From Mesorhizobium sp. YC-39 (lineage in GTDB: Bacteria; Pseudomonadota; Alphaproteobacteria; Rhizobiales; Rhizobiaceae): a stretch of 64,000 nt of DNA. Location of the stretch: NCBI RefSeq assembly GCF_025753795.1, contig NZ_JAOWPS010000001.1, forward strand, positions 496,001 to 560,000, read 5' to 3'. Below, piece by piece: positions 43,682 to 52,915 of the stretch. The first letter of the stretch is position 1, and each line of letters begins with the position of its first letter. Position numbers and translations under genes: made by a program. The notes below the pieces were generated by a model. The model had not been told where the DNA came from. It made no database searches and was given only the letters and a program-made list of their open reading frames with translations.

Positions 43682-44494
43682 TCAGGCCTTCATCAGCCAT
43701 TCGTGTTCCGGCGCGTTGTGGAATTTCCACGTCCGCTTCGGCCCGGCCATGACGTTGAGATAATAGAGGTCATAGCCGTGGCAGGCGGCACATGGGTGGT
43801 AGCCCTCGGGCACCAGCACGACATCGCCGTCCTCGATCGCCATCGCCTCGTCCAGCGCGCGGGCGCCATTCTTGTCGGCATCGGTGTAGACGCGCTGGAA
43901 GGCAAAACCCTGCGGCGGGTTGAGCCGATGGTAATAGGTCTCCTCGAGATAGGATTCGGCCGGCAGATTGTCCCGGTCGTGTTTGTGCGGCGGATAGCTC
44001 GACGTATGGCCGCCTGGCGTGATGACCTCGACCACCAGCAACGAGTCGGCCGGCTTGCCCTCCGGCAGGATGTTGGTGACGTAGCGCGTGTTGGTGCCCT
44101 TGCCGCGCACCTCCTGGCCGAGATCGTCCGGCGCGATGACCCGGACAGGCAGGCCGCCGCCAAGTCCGGGCGCCGAGCAGACGGCGAGTTCGAGATCGGT
44201 GTCGGCGCTCACCGACCAGTCCGAACCCTGGGGGACATAGACCGACCACGGCTTGCCGTCGAAGGGCGACATGCGTTCGCCGAGCAGGCCGAGATCCTTG
44301 CCGCCGGCGCTTGCCTTACCCTTGCCGGTGACGAACACCAGGCAGACCTCGCGGTCGGCGGTCTGGCCGGAGGCGCTCTCGCCCGGCTTCAGCCGATGCA
44401 GGTCGAAGCCGACATAGGTCCAGCCGGCGCTTTTGGGCGTGACATGGGCGACGCGGCCATGGCCCTTGTTGGCCTTTACCAGCAGTTTCGACAT
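43682..44494 (-). CDS. iolB: 5-deoxy-glucuronate isomerase
   Basis: Converts 5-deoxy-glucuronate to 2-deoxy-5-keto-gluconate, the fourth step of myo-inositol degradation. A 270-aa bicupin with metal-binding residues in HTSSYPPHKHDRDNLPAESY, LEETYYHRLNPPQGFAFQRV and VPEGYHPCAACHGYDLYYLN. It is the last iol gene on this strand, 677 bp beyond iolE, separated by a DUF3329 gene and a long inverted repeat. Confidence 0.95.
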   Translation of the reverse strand: MSKLLVKANKGHGRVAHVTPKSAGWTYVGFDLHRLKPGESASGQTADREVCLVFVTGKGKASAGGKDLGLLGERMSPFDGKPWSVYVPQGSDWSVSADTDLELAVCSAPGLGGGLPVRVIAPDDLGQEVRGKGTNTRYVTNILPEGKPADSLLVVEVITPGGHTSSYPPHKHDRDNLPAESYLEETYYHRLNPPQGFAFQRVYTDADKNGARALDEAMAIEDGDVVLVPEGYHPCAACHGYDLYYLNVMAGPKRTWKFHNAPEHEWLMKA

Positions 44495-44610
44495 TCTTGT
44501 CTCTCCTATTCCTCGACATTGACGGATCGGAGGCCCGTTGAAGCCAAGATTTCACCAGCCGTCTGAATGGACCATCGCAAACCTTGGGGATTGGCCGAAG
44601 CCATCCCAAC

Positions 44611-44799
44611 TTCGTCATCCTAGGGCGAAGCAGGAGCGAAGCTCCGTCGCGGAGACCCTAGGATCCATGCCGTAACCTCGATCGAAGAGCGCAGCGGACC
44701 AGAATTCTGCACCGCAGCGGGTGTTCGGAAGTCGCGGCATGGATCCTGGGGTCTGCGCCGCGTCGCTTCGCTCCTTGCTCCGCCCCAGGATGACGAAGC
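44611..44799. repeat. 189-bp element with 60-bp inverted arms
   Basis: The left arm (44613-44672) begins CGTCATCCTAGGGCGAAGCA and ends GGATCCATGCCG; the right arm (44735-44797) begins CGGCATGGATCCTGGGGTCT and ends CCAGGATGACG. The arms are imperfectly complementary. This is a typical Mesorhizobium-type repeat, probably non-autonomous, sitting between iolB and DUF3329. Confidence 0.75.
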
Positions 44800-44893
44800 G
44801 AGAGGCGTCTCAGCGAATCGCCAACGCACGCAATCCGTCATGCGCGCAGTGTCTGATCCGTACGCCTTCCGCGCCATGGAGCGCTTTATTCCT

Positions 44894-45106
44894 TCATTCC
44901 TTCGGCTCGGCCGATGGCTTGTCCTCGCCGGCCGGCTTGTAGAGGTAAAAGAACTGCCAGACGGCGTAGCCGGCGAAGCCGAGCGCAATCACGCCCCAGA
45001 ACGGCGTGCCGGAGGCGAATTCGATCACCGCCCAGATCAGGCAGACGGCGACGATGGCGACGCGCCGCCAGAGCGGTCGGAAGAACGGGTGTTCACTGTC
45101 TTTCAT
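44894..45106 (-). CDS. DUF3329 small membrane protein
   Basis: A 70-aa protein with two helices (VAIVAVCLIWAVIEFASGTP, WGVIALGFAGYAVWQFF) after a short N-terminus MKDSEHPFFRPLWRR. This matches DUF3329, of unknown function. It lies inside the iol cluster but there is no sign it takes part. Confidence 0.75.
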   Translation of the reverse strand: MKDSEHPFFRPLWRRVAIVAVCLIWAVIEFASGTPFWGVIALGFAGYAVWQFFYLYKPAGEDKPSAEPKE

Positions 45107-45171
45107 CGTGCCACTCCAGACCTCACCAAACCGACCTTCAGGTAGACCGCCAATAGCTGGGTATCCAGCGT

Positions 45172-46089
45172 TCAGGCATTGGGAAAGCCTTGCGTCTCGA
45201 CCGTATAGCCTGCGGCGGTCATCACTCGCATCAATTCCTTGTAGCCGACTTCAGCCATCTTGAGCGGCGGATTCTTCTTTGGATCCTGTTCGGCCTCGAC
45301 CACGAACCAGCCTTCATAGCCATGATCGGCTAGCCTTTGCACGATGGCGCCGAAATCCAGAGAACCGTCGCCAGGTACGGTGAAGGCACCCAGCGCGACA
45401 GCATCGAGGAAGGATTGCCTGGCGCGGTCGAGCTTGTCGATGACGCCCATGCGCACATCCTTGACATGGACATGGTTGATGCGCCGGTGGTGATTGTCGA
45501 TGGCGCGCAGCACATCGCCGCCGGCAAAGGCCAGATGGCCGGCATCGAGCAGCAGCGGAATGCCTTCGCCGGAATGGCGCATGAAGGCATCGAGCTCTGG
45601 CTCGGTCTCGACGACCGCCGCCATGTGATGGTGGTAGGAGAGCGGCATGCCTTGCTCGGCGCACCATTCGCCAAACTCGGTCAGGCGCCTGGCGTAGGCC
45701 TTCATCTCGTCGCCGGAAAGTTTTGGCTTGGTGGCGAGCGGCTTCGAACGGTCGCCCTGGATCGAGCGGCCGACCTCGCCATAGACGACGCAAGGCGCGT
45801 TCACGGCCTTGAACAGATCGATCATCGGTTGGATGCGGTCCTTGTTCCTGGCCATGTCTTCGTCAACCAGAGTGCCGGAGAACCAGCCGCCGCAAAGGGT
45901 GACGTCGGCCTCTCTCAGGATCGGCAGCATCACCTTGGGGTCGTTGGGGAAGCGGCGGCCCATTTCCATGCCGGTGAAGCCCGCCGAGCGCGATTGGCGC
46001 AAACACTCCTCCAGCGACACGTCATCGCTCAACTCCACGAGATCGTCGTTCCACCACGCGATGGGGGACATGCCGAGTTTGGCTTTCAA
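45172..46089 (-). CDS. iolE: myo-inosose-2 dehydratase
   Basis: Dehydrates scyllo-inosose to 3D-trihydroxycyclohexane-1,2-dione. A 305-aa xylose-isomerase-like TIM barrel with GMSPIAWWNDDLVELSDDVS at the N-terminus, YHHHMAAVVETEPELDAFMR, LLLDAGHLAFAGGD, INHVHVKDVR and GWFVVEAEQDPKKNPPLKMA. Family members include MocC of rhizopine catabolism. Downstream of iolD by 42 bp. Confidence 0.95.
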   Translation of the reverse strand: MKAKLGMSPIAWWNDDLVELSDDVSLEECLRQSRSAGFTGMEMGRRFPNDPKVMLPILREADVTLCGGWFSGTLVDEDMARNKDRIQPMIDLFKAVNAPCVVYGEVGRSIQGDRSKPLATKPKLSGDEMKAYARRLTEFGEWCAEQGMPLSYHHHMAAVVETEPELDAFMRHSGEGIPLLLDAGHLAFAGGDVLRAIDNHHRRINHVHVKDVRMGVIDKLDRARQSFLDAVALGAFTVPGDGSLDFGAIVQRLADHGYEGWFVVEAEQDPKKNPPLKMAEVGYKELMRVMTAAGYTVETQGFPNA

Positions 46090-46131
46090 GTCGTCACTCC
46101 ACTGTCAGATCGTTGCAGGGCGGACCTGAGC

Positions 46132-47976
46132 TCAACCTTGCCGGTCGCCCAAGGCTTCCTCGTATTTCTTGCGCGCGGCGTTTACTTGCGGCCGCACCGA
46201 GACTTCCGGCACGGCGACATCCCACCAATGGCCGCCGGCATCGGTCGACACCAGCGGGTCGGTGTCGATAACCAGCACGGTCGTCCTGCTATTGTCTTTC
46301 GCCTTGGCCAGCGCCGTTTCCAGCCCGGCGATCGACGACACTTTCTCGGCAATGGCGCCGAGGCTTGCCGCATGCCCGGCGAAATCGATGTCGGGCATAA
46401 CTTCGTGGCGGGCGTCCTTCAAGAGATTGTTGAAGTTGGCGCCGCCGGTCGCCATCTGCAGCCGGTTGATGCAGCCATAGCCTCTGTTGTCGAGCAGCAC
46501 GATGGTGAGCTTGTGACCGAGCATTACCGACGTCGCAATCTCGGAATTGAGCATCAGATAGGAGCCGTCGCCGATCATTACGACGACCTCCTCGTCGGGC
46601 TTGGCCATCTTGACGCCGAGCCCGCCGGCGATCTCGTAGCCCATGGTCGAGAAGCCGTATTCAGCATGGTAGGAGCCGGGCGCACCCGCCTGCCAGAGCT
46701 TGTGCAATTCGCCGGGCAGCCCGCCGGCGGCATGGAGCAAGATTACGCCTGACCCCATGGCGCGCTGCACGGCGCCGATCACCTGCGCATCCGAGGGATA
46801 GGCGGCGTTGGTCGAGGCCGTCACCTTGCCGGCCTCGGCCTGCCAGGCCGTCTTGCCCTTCACCGCGTTGTCGGTCCAGGCTGCGGGCGCCTTCCAGCCC
46901 TTCAGCGCCGCGCTGAGCTCGGCTAGCCCTTCGGCCGCGTCGGCGACCAGCGGCAGCGCCCAGTGCTTGCCGGCGTCGAAGACCTGGGCATTGAGACCGA
47001 TGATGGTGCGGCCGGAATTCTTGAACAGCGCCCAGGAGCCGGTGGTAAAATCCTGCAGCCTGGTGCCGACGGCAAGCACCACGTCAGCCTCCTCCGCCAG
47101 CCGGTTGGCCGCGGAAGTGCCGGTGACACCAACCGCCGCCATGTTGAGCGGATGATCGTCCGGCAGCGAGGATTTGCCGCCCTGCGTCTCGCAGACCGGA
47201 ATGCCGGTGCCTTGCACCAGCTTCGCCAGTTCTCCGGAAGCCTGCGAATAGAGCACGCCGCCGCCGGCAATCACCAAGGGCTTTTTCGCACCTTTCAGCG
47301 CCGCCACAGCGGCGGCCAATTCGCCACGGTCAGGGCGCAGCCGGCGCTGGTGCCAGACCCGCTCGGCAAAGAAGCTTTCGGGATAGTCATAGGCCTCGGC
47401 CTGCACGTCCTGACAAAGCGACAGCGTCACCGGTCCGCATTCGGCCGGATCGGTCAGCACCTGCATGGCGCGATTGAGCGCCGGGATGATCTGCTCCGGT
47501 CGCGTCATGCGGTCGAAATAGCGCGACACGGCCTTAAAGCAGTCGTTGACCGTTGCCGTGCCGTCGGAAAAGTCCTCGGCCTGCTGCAGCACAGGATCCG
47601 GCAGGCGGTTGGCGAAGACATCGCCGGGCAGAAACAGGACAGGCAACCTGTTTACATGCGCAAGTGCCGCCGCCGTCACCATGTTCAGCGCGCCGGGGCC
47701 GATCGAACTGGTCGCCGCCATGAAGCGGCGGCGGAAATTGGCCTTGGCATAGCCGATCGCCGCATGCGCCATCGCCTGCTCATTGTGGGCGCGGAAAGTC
47801 GGCAATTCGTCGCGAGCCTGGTAGAGTGCCTCGCCGATGCCGGCGACATTGCCATGGCCGAAGATCGCCCAGACACCACCGAAGATCGGCATCCTCTTGC
47901 CGTCGATCTCGGTCATCTGGCGGGACAAGAAACGGGTCAGCGCCTGCGCCATCGTCAGGCGGATTGTCTTGGTCAT
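46132..47976 (-). CDS. iolD: 3D-(3,5/4)-trihydroxycyclohexane-1,2-dione hydrolase
   Basis: A ThDP-dependent enzyme that opens the ring to 5-deoxy-glucuronate. At 614 aa it shows the ThDP fold: LTMAQALTRFLSRQM, GHGNVAGIGEALYQARDELP, TSSIGPGALNMVTAAALAHV and the C-terminal ThDP motif VVMIGDGSYLMLNSEIATSV. The start at 47976 has GGAGG about 8 nt upstream; the longer frame to 48045 overlaps iolC. Confidence 0.95.
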   Translation of the reverse strand: MTKTIRLTMAQALTRFLSRQMTEIDGKRMPIFGGVWAIFGHGNVAGIGEALYQARDELPTFRAHNEQAMAHAAIGYAKANFRRRFMAATSSIGPGALNMVTAAALAHVNRLPVLFLPGDVFANRLPDPVLQQAEDFSDGTATVNDCFKAVSRYFDRMTRPEQIIPALNRAMQVLTDPAECGPVTLSLCQDVQAEAYDYPESFFAERVWHQRRLRPDRGELAAAVAALKGAKKPLVIAGGGVLYSQASGELAKLVQGTGIPVCETQGGKSSLPDDHPLNMAAVGVTGTSAANRLAEEADVVLAVGTRLQDFTTGSWALFKNSGRTIIGLNAQVFDAGKHWALPLVADAAEGLAELSAALKGWKAPAAWTDNAVKGKTAWQAEAGKVTASTNAAYPSDAQVIGAVQRAMGSGVILLHAAGGLPGELHKLWQAGAPGSYHAEYGFSTMGYEIAGGLGVKMAKPDEEVVVMIGDGSYLMLNSEIATSVMLGHKLTIVLLDNRGYGCINRLQMATGGANFNNLLKDARHEVMPDIDFAGHAASLGAIAEKVSSIAGLETALAKAKDNSRTTVLVIDTDPLVSTDAGGHWWDVAVPEVSVRPQVNAARKKYEEALGDRQG

Positions 47977-48011
47977 GATGTTTTCCTCCGCAGTCCTTAT
48001 GCCGCGCCTTC

Positions 48012-49946
48012 TTATGCTGCTTTGCGGCCACGCGCGGCAAGCCATGCGTCGGTCAGTTTCTCGAAGCGCGATGCCATGTCGGCCACCGCTTCATCATCGG
48101 ACATCCTGCCGGCAAGCCATTGTTCGGCGGCGTTGATGAAAATGGTGCGACCGACGGCAAACCCCCTGACGATGGGCGCCTTGGCGGTGGCGGCAAAGGC
48201 CGCCTCCAACTCATCCTGCGGCGCCTCCAGCCCGAGCAGCACGACGCCGCGGCACCATGGATCGTTCTTCAGGATCACCGCTTCGATCCTGGCCCAGGCG
48301 TTTGCCGAGGCCTGCGGTTCGAGCTTCCACCAGTCGGGTTTGATGCCCAGCGCATAGAGTTCCTCCAGGGCGCGCGGGATCGTCGTGTCGTCGAGCTTGC
48401 CGTGCTTGCCGGCAATGATCTCGATGAGAAGTTCCCTGCCCACTTTCCGCGCGGCCTCGAACAGCGAACGCAGCTTCTGTTGCTGCTCTTCCTTCAAGGC
48501 TGTCGGATCGTCCGGATGATAGAAGCACAGGCATTTGATGCAATGTTCAACAGGCCATTCGACCAGTTGCGAGCCAATATCTTGCGAGAACTCGAAGCGC
48601 AGCGGCCGTGAGCCTGGCAGTTCGACCGGGCGGCCAAGCCAGGCAAAGGGATGGCGGGCGAATTCGAACATCGCGTCGCGGCCGAATTTCTCGTCGAGCA
48701 GCATGCCATAGCCGGCGCGGCCGGCGGCGACCTTTGCCGCCGCCTTGACCGTCAGCACCTTGAAGTCGGGGATGCGTGAGACATCGGCACCGACCTTGGC
48801 GGCGACGTCCTCGAGTTGGACGCGGTGGTCGCAGGCCAGCGCCATCAGCGCGGGAATGTCGCGCCGGCGCGTCGTCGCCCAGTGGATGTGGTTGATCGCC
48901 TCGTCCTTGCGCAAGGCCAGATGCTTGCTGCCGTTCTTGAGGAAGAACTGCAATTCCTCGAAGGTCGGATATTCCGGCGCACAGAGCAGCCGCGATACGG
49001 CAAAGGCACCGCAGGCATTGGCCCAGGTCGCCGCCGTGGCAAAGCTTTCGCCACCGAGCCAGCCGCGCAGGAAGCCTGACATGAAGGCATCGCCGGCGCC
49101 GAGCACATTATAGACCTCGATCGGGAAACCCTTGCCGACGACGCCGTCCTCAAGATCGTCGCTGATCGGCCCGTCATAGACGATGCAGCCCATGGCGCCG
49201 CGCTTGAGCACGATGGTGGCCGATGACAGCGAGCGGATGGTCTTCAGCGCGCTCAGGCAATCGTCGGCGCCCGACGCGATCATGATCTCCTCTTCGGTAC
49301 CGACAATGAGATCGCAGTCGGGCAGCACCGTCTTCAGCTGCGCCGAGACCCGGTCTGATTTGACATAGCGCTCGAACCCTTCGGCATGGCCGGCAAGGCC
49401 CCAGAGGTTGGGGCGGTAGTCGATGTCGAACACCACCTTGCCGCCCCTGGCCTTCATGATGCGAATAGCCTTGCGCTGCGCGGCGTCGCTGTTGGGACGG
49501 GAGAAATGCGTGCCGGTGACGACAATGGCGCGCGCCGAGGCAATGAACGCCTCGTCGATATCGTCCTCCGAAAGCGCCATGTCGGCACAGTCGGTGCGAT
49601 AGAAGATCATCGGCGAGACACCTTCCTCCTCGACCGACAACAGCACAAGTGCGGTCAGCCGGTCGGGATCGGTCTTCAGGCCGTCGACGGAAACGCCTTC
49701 GCGTTTCAGCTGCTCGCGGATGAAGCGGCCCATCTGCTCGTCGCCGATGCGGGTGAGCAGCGCCGAGCGCAGGCCGAGCCGTGCTGTTCCGACCGAAATG
49801 TTGGCCGGACAGCCGCCGACCGACTTGGCAAAGGAGGTGATGTCCTCCAGGCGCGAACCGATCTGCTGGCCATAGAGGTCGACCGAGGCGCGGCCGATGG
49901 TGATAATGTCGAGCGGCGCATGTTTCGCGTCCACGGCTTCGCCCAT
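48012..49946 (-). CDS. iolC: 5-dehydro-2-deoxygluconokinase fused to DUF2090 aldolase-like domain
   Basis: Residues 1-330 are a PfkB sugar kinase (DIITIGRASVDLYGQQIGSR, GGCPANISVGTARLG, VLGAGDAFMSGFLRGWLGGE) that phosphorylates 2-deoxy-5-keto-gluconate. Residues 335-644 form a DUF2090 domain (PALMALACDHRVQLEDVAAK, KVAAGRAGYGMLLDEKFGRD) resembling the aldolase IolJ, which splits the product into malonate semialdehyde and DHAP. The fusion explains why no separate iolJ is seen. Start at 49946 with GGGAGG 6 nt upstream. An IolR-like box lies at 50059-50074. Confidence 0.94.
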   Translation of the reverse strand: MGEAVDAKHAPLDIITIGRASVDLYGQQIGSRLEDITSFAKSVGGCPANISVGTARLGLRSALLTRIGDEQMGRFIREQLKREGVSVDGLKTDPDRLTALVLLSVEEEGVSPMIFYRTDCADMALSEDDIDEAFIASARAIVVTGTHFSRPNSDAAQRKAIRIMKARGGKVVFDIDYRPNLWGLAGHAEGFERYVKSDRVSAQLKTVLPDCDLIVGTEEEIMIASGADDCLSALKTIRSLSSATIVLKRGAMGCIVYDGPISDDLEDGVVGKGFPIEVYNVLGAGDAFMSGFLRGWLGGESFATAATWANACGAFAVSRLLCAPEYPTFEELQFFLKNGSKHLALRKDEAINHIHWATTRRRDIPALMALACDHRVQLEDVAAKVGADVSRIPDFKVLTVKAAAKVAAGRAGYGMLLDEKFGRDAMFEFARHPFAWLGRPVELPGSRPLRFEFSQDIGSQLVEWPVEHCIKCLCFYHPDDPTALKEEQQQKLRSLFEAARKVGRELLIEIIAGKHGKLDDTTIPRALEELYALGIKPDWWKLEPQASANAWARIEAVILKNDPWCRGVVLLGLEAPQDELEAAFAATAKAPIVRGFAVGRTIFINAAEQWLAGRMSDDEAVADMASRFEKLTDAWLAARGRKAA

Positions 49947-50058
49947 ACGTACCTCCCATCGGCCTTGTTGTCTTGGCAACACGTTGTTTTGGATAACACG
50001 CGCGAGCGGCAGCGTGGCGCCAGCAATATGAAATAATAATTCCAATCCATAGTCAATA

Positions 50059-50074
50059 TGGAACGAGCATTCCC
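50059..50074 (-). promoter_or_regulatory. IolR-type box before iolC
   Basis: TGGAACGAGCATTCCC contains GGAA-N6-TTCC, the palindrome reported for the RpiR-type IolR of Sinorhizobium meliloti. It lies 113 bp upstream of the iolC start. Related sites at 52866-52881 and 60792-60807 have the same spacing. Confidence 0.65.
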
Positions 50075-50094
50075 CGGCTGAAAAGTGCCGATCA

Positions 50095-50129
50095 AAAGCG
50101 CCCGGGGATGGTCTCATCCCCGGGGCTTT
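50095..50129 (-). terminator. intrinsic terminator of the SDR gene
   Basis: A 13-15 bp GC-rich stem (CCCGGGGATG with CATCCCCGGG) with GTCT loop, 29 bp after the SDR stop on the minus strand, flanked by A/T runs. It insulates iolC from the SDR gene. Confidence 0.7.
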
Positions 50130-50157
50130 GCACCCAGATCGCAGCGTCCCAGGCCGA

Positions 50158-50886
50158 TCACCAGGGAAGCGGGCCATCGTCATTGAAGTAGCCGGCGTTC
50201 GGTCCATCGGCGTCCAGGGTCGCCAGGTGAACGACGATTTCGGCCGCCTGCTGCACCGTGCGATGGCCTCTAAACCCGTTCAGGTCGGTGGCGGTGTAGC
50301 CGGGCGCTGCGGCATTGACTTTGACGCCTGTTGACGCGAACTCCCTGGCGAAGGCCACGGTGATGGCGTTCAGCGCCGTCTTGGAGCTGCCATAGCCCAT
50401 CAAATTGACCGACTGGTTCGGAGTGCCGGATTCAAGCGCGCGTCCGATGGATCCCGTGGAGCTGCTCACCATCACGATGCGGGCAGCGGGCGCGGCAAGC
50501 AGCAGCGGCAGGAAGGCCTGGGTCACCCGGATCGGGCCGAAGACGTTGACGTCATAGGTGGCCTGAATATCGGCAAGGTGCTGCTCGCTCGGCGCCAGCT
50601 CGTAATTGATGGCGACACCGGCATTGTTCACCAGCACATCAAGGCAGGGGTTTTCCGCACTGACAACTTTAGCGGCAGCCGCCACGCTTTCGTCCTGTGT
50701 AACGTCCAGCTCAAGCCATTGAACGTCCAGGCCTTCGGCGCGCAAGGCTTGCGCTGCTGCCATGCCGCGTTCGGCATTCCTGGCGCCGAGCCAGACCTTG
50801 AAGCCCATCGCCGCCAGCCGCCGGGCAATTTCGCGACCGATGCCCTTGTTGGCGCCGGTCACCACAGCGCTTTTCGATGTCGTCAT
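50158..50886 (-). CDS. short-chain dehydrogenase/reductase
   Basis: A 242-aa NAD(P)-dependent SDR: cofactor motif TGANKGIGREIARRLAAMGF, NNAGVAINYELAPSEQHLAD, catalytic Ser in MVSSSTGSIGRALESG, YGSSKTALNAITVAFAREF, ending FNDDGPLPW. Close in pattern to carbonyl reductase-like SDRs. GGAG lies 8 nt upstream of the ATG at 50886; the frame upstream of it is a shadow of the divergent regulator. Probably controlled by the divergent AraC gene. Confidence 0.92.
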   Translation of the reverse strand: MTTSKSAVVTGANKGIGREIARRLAAMGFKVWLGARNAERGMAAAQALRAEGLDVQWLELDVTQDESVAAAAKVVSAENPCLDVLVNNAGVAINYELAPSEQHLADIQATYDVNVFGPIRVTQAFLPLLLAAPAARIVMVSSSTGSIGRALESGTPNQSVNLMGYGSSKTALNAITVAFAREFASTGVKVNAAAPGYTATDLNGFRGHRTVQQAAEIVVHLATLDADGPNAGYFNDDGPLPW

Positions 50887-51024
50887 TTTGATGTCTCCAT
50901 GTTCCTTGTGGGAGATCCACAAATGGCGCGACGCGGCGGACGCCGCGCGCCGGAAACTCTCCAGCTCTTGCCTAATCCTCTCACGGTGGTTGCGCGGCTG
51001 GCGCGGATGCGCGATGCTGGCGCC

Positions 51025-51915
51025 ATGAGCGAGGCACTGCGGGAGTTGATCGATATCGCCAGCCGCCATGCGCGCGGGCGCCGAACAGGAACGGCGATCC
51101 CGCGCCTTTCGATCGGCCGCAGCGAAGTGACCACGGCACCATTGGCGGGCGTGTGGGGATCGGGGATCTTGTTTGTGCTGCAGGGCGCGAAAACGGTTCT
51201 GATCGGCGACCGGGCTCTTCGCTACAGTCCAGCCAGCTATTTCATCTACACCGTCGACACGCCGAGCATCAGCCAGATCGTCGAAGCGAGCGCCACGCGT
51301 CCCTACCTGGCTATCGGCTTCACCCTTGACCTGCAGGCTGTCGCCGCGCTGCTCGTCGAGCACGAGCCGGCCCTCGGTCGCGACAGTTTCTCCACCTCGC
51401 CCGCCAATGACGAGTTGCTCGACGCGTTGCGTCGAATGATGCGGCTGCTTGACCGGCCTGCGGAGATCCCCGTGCTGGCGGGCATGCTCGAGCGCGAGAT
51501 GCTGTTTCGGCTGCTGCAAGGTCCGCAAGGCGGGAAGCTTCGCGAACTGGCACGCGCCGATGGCCATCTGTCGCGGATTCGCCAGGCGATCGCCTGGATC
51601 CGGACGCATTGCCATCAGCCAATCCGGGTCGCGGACCTGGCCGAAATTGCCCATATGAGCAACGCCGCATTCTACCGTCACTTCAAGGCGGCGACGGCCA
51701 TGAGCCCGATCCAGTATCAAAAACAAATCCGGCTGCTGGAGGCCCGCCATCTGTTGGTCGCCCAGCCAGGCAACGTGGCACAGGTCGCCTTCGCGGTCGG
51801 CTATGAGAGCGCTTCACAGTTCAGCCGGGAATATGCCCGCCAGTTCGGGTCGCCGCCCGCCCGCGACGCAGCGCGGCTCGTGGCAGGAGGCGGAGTGGCT
51901 ATGGAGGTCGTTTAG
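51025..51915 (+). CDS. AraC-family transcriptional regulator
   Basis: About 296 aa: an N-terminal AraC_N domain (RLSIGRSEVTTAPLAGVWGS, YSPASYFIYTVDTPSI) and a C-terminal double HTH (IRVADLAEIAHMSNAAFYRH FKAATAMSPIQYQKQIRLLE, then AQVAFAVGYESASQFSREYA RQFGSPP). It is divergent from the SDR gene and its stop overlaps the convergent RpiR gene. An ATG at 51007 is an alternative start. This is the pattern of an inserted SDR plus own regulator. Confidence 0.9.
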   Translation: MSEALRELIDIASRHARGRRTGTAIPRLSIGRSEVTTAPLAGVWGSGILFVLQGAKTVLIGDRALRYSPASYFIYTVDTPSISQIVEASATRPYLAIGFTLDLQAVAALLVEHEPALGRDSFSTSPANDELLDALRRMMRLLDRPAEIPVLAGMLEREMLFRLLQGPQGGKLRELARADGHLSRIRQAIAWIRTHCHQPIRVADLAEIAHMSNAAFYRHFKAATAMSPIQYQKQIRLLEARHLLVAQPGNVAQVAFAVGYESASQFSREYARQFGSPPARDAARLVAGGGVAMEVV

Positions 51916-52778
51916 GCCTTGCGCTTGCGGCCGCTGTCGCGCCGCTTCTCACCGACGGCAACGGTCAATGCCATGGCCAGCGCCATCGTCGCCGACAGCG
52001 AGCGGAAGCCACCGAAATCGGCCTCGGCGACCTCGAACCAGACCTTGGCGAACTGGGCGAGTGGCGAAAACGAGCTGTCGGTGATGGCCACGATCGGCAC
52101 GCCCTGATCCGAGATGGCGCGCGTCTCCTCGATGGTCGCCGGCGCATAGGGCGAAAAGCTGATGGCGATAACGGCATCCGCCGGCGTGGCAAAGCCGATC
52201 ATCTCGGCGTTCAGGCCGGCGGCCGATTCGATCAGCTGGTTGCGGATCTTGAGCTTGCCCAGCGCATAGGCGATGTAGGAGGCGACCGGGTATGAGCGGC
52301 GCTTGGCCAGCACATAGATCGTCTCGGCCTTTGCCAAAAGGGCGATCGCCTCTTCGAAATGCGCTTCGTTCAGCGTGCGCGAAATGTCGCTGAGCGAAGT
52401 GCTGGCCGCGGCGACGAAGCCATCGAAAATCGCCCGGTGGCCGGCGCCTTCCTCGGCCTTGGCGCGCAATGCCGCAAGTCTTTCGTCATAGGAGGAATTG
52501 CGCTCGCGCAGGCGCTCGCGAAATACCTGCTGCAGGCTGGTGAAGCCGTCGAAGCCAAGCTGCTGGGCGAAGCGGATCAGTGTAGAAGGCTGAACACCCG
52601 CCGAAGCGGCGATGCTGGCTGCGGTGCCGAAGGCAATATCGTCAGGGTTGTCGAGCGCATAGGCGGCGATCTGGGCGATACGCTTGGGCAGGCTCTGGCG
52701 CCGCTCCAGGATTGTCGCGCGCAACGTTTCGAAATCGCGGGGGACCCGTTCGTCCATCGTCGCTCCGCCCATGGCCAT
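51912..52778 (-). CDS. iolR: RpiR-family regulator, probable IolR
   Basis: A 288-aa RpiR/MurR regulator: N-terminal HTH (IAAYALDNPDDIAFGTAASI, AASAGVQPSTLIRFAQQLGF) and a C-terminal SIS sugar-phosphate domain (AETIYVLAKRRSYPVASYIA, VIAISFSPYAPATIEETRAI). In S. meliloti an RpiR-type IolR represses the iol genes and releases them with an inositol-pathway intermediate. Here it stands 2 kb from iolC, split off by the SDR/AraC pair, and divergent from a Gfo/Idh gene. The name is inferred from family and context. Confidence 0.8.
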   Translation of the reverse strand: MAMGGATMDERVPRDFETLRATILERRQSLPKRIAQIAAYALDNPDDIAFGTAASIAASAGVQPSTLIRFAQQLGFDGFTSLQQVFRERLRERNSSYDERLAALRAKAEEGAGHRAIFDGFVAAASTSLSDISRTLNEAHFEEAIALLAKAETIYVLAKRRSYPVASYIAYALGKLKIRNQLIESAAGLNAEMIGFATPADAVIAISFSPYAPATIEETRAISDQGVPIVAITDSSFSPLAQFAKVWFEVAEADFGGFRSLSATMALAMALTVAVGEKRRDSGRKRKA

Positions 52779-52848
52779 ACTGGTATTCCCTCTCCTGCCT
52801 CATCATAGCGGGCTTGTGCAAGAAGGCCATAAAAAATGAGTCACACGT

Positions 52849-52881
52849 TCCATTTGTGAAGAAAATGGATTAGTTAATCCA
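52849..52881. promoter_or_regulatory. palindromes between iolR and the Gfo/Idh gene
   Basis: TCCATTT-N7-AAATGGA (52849-52869) and, partly overlapping, the perfect TGGATTA-GT-TAATCCA (52866-52881). The second is GGAT-N6-ATCC, the same spacing as the box before iolC. It lies 35 bp before the Gfo/Idh ATG. Confidence 0.6.
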
Positions 52882-52915
52882 CGCCAGTTTTCCCTTTGCA
52901 TCTGGAGATGACGAA

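Noticed and set aside
50887..51750. N-terminal extension of the SDR frame into the AraC gene
   Set aside because: The extension has no SDR similarity and lies antisense to AraC; the ATG at 50886 has a Shine-Dalgarno and starts the Rossmann fold.
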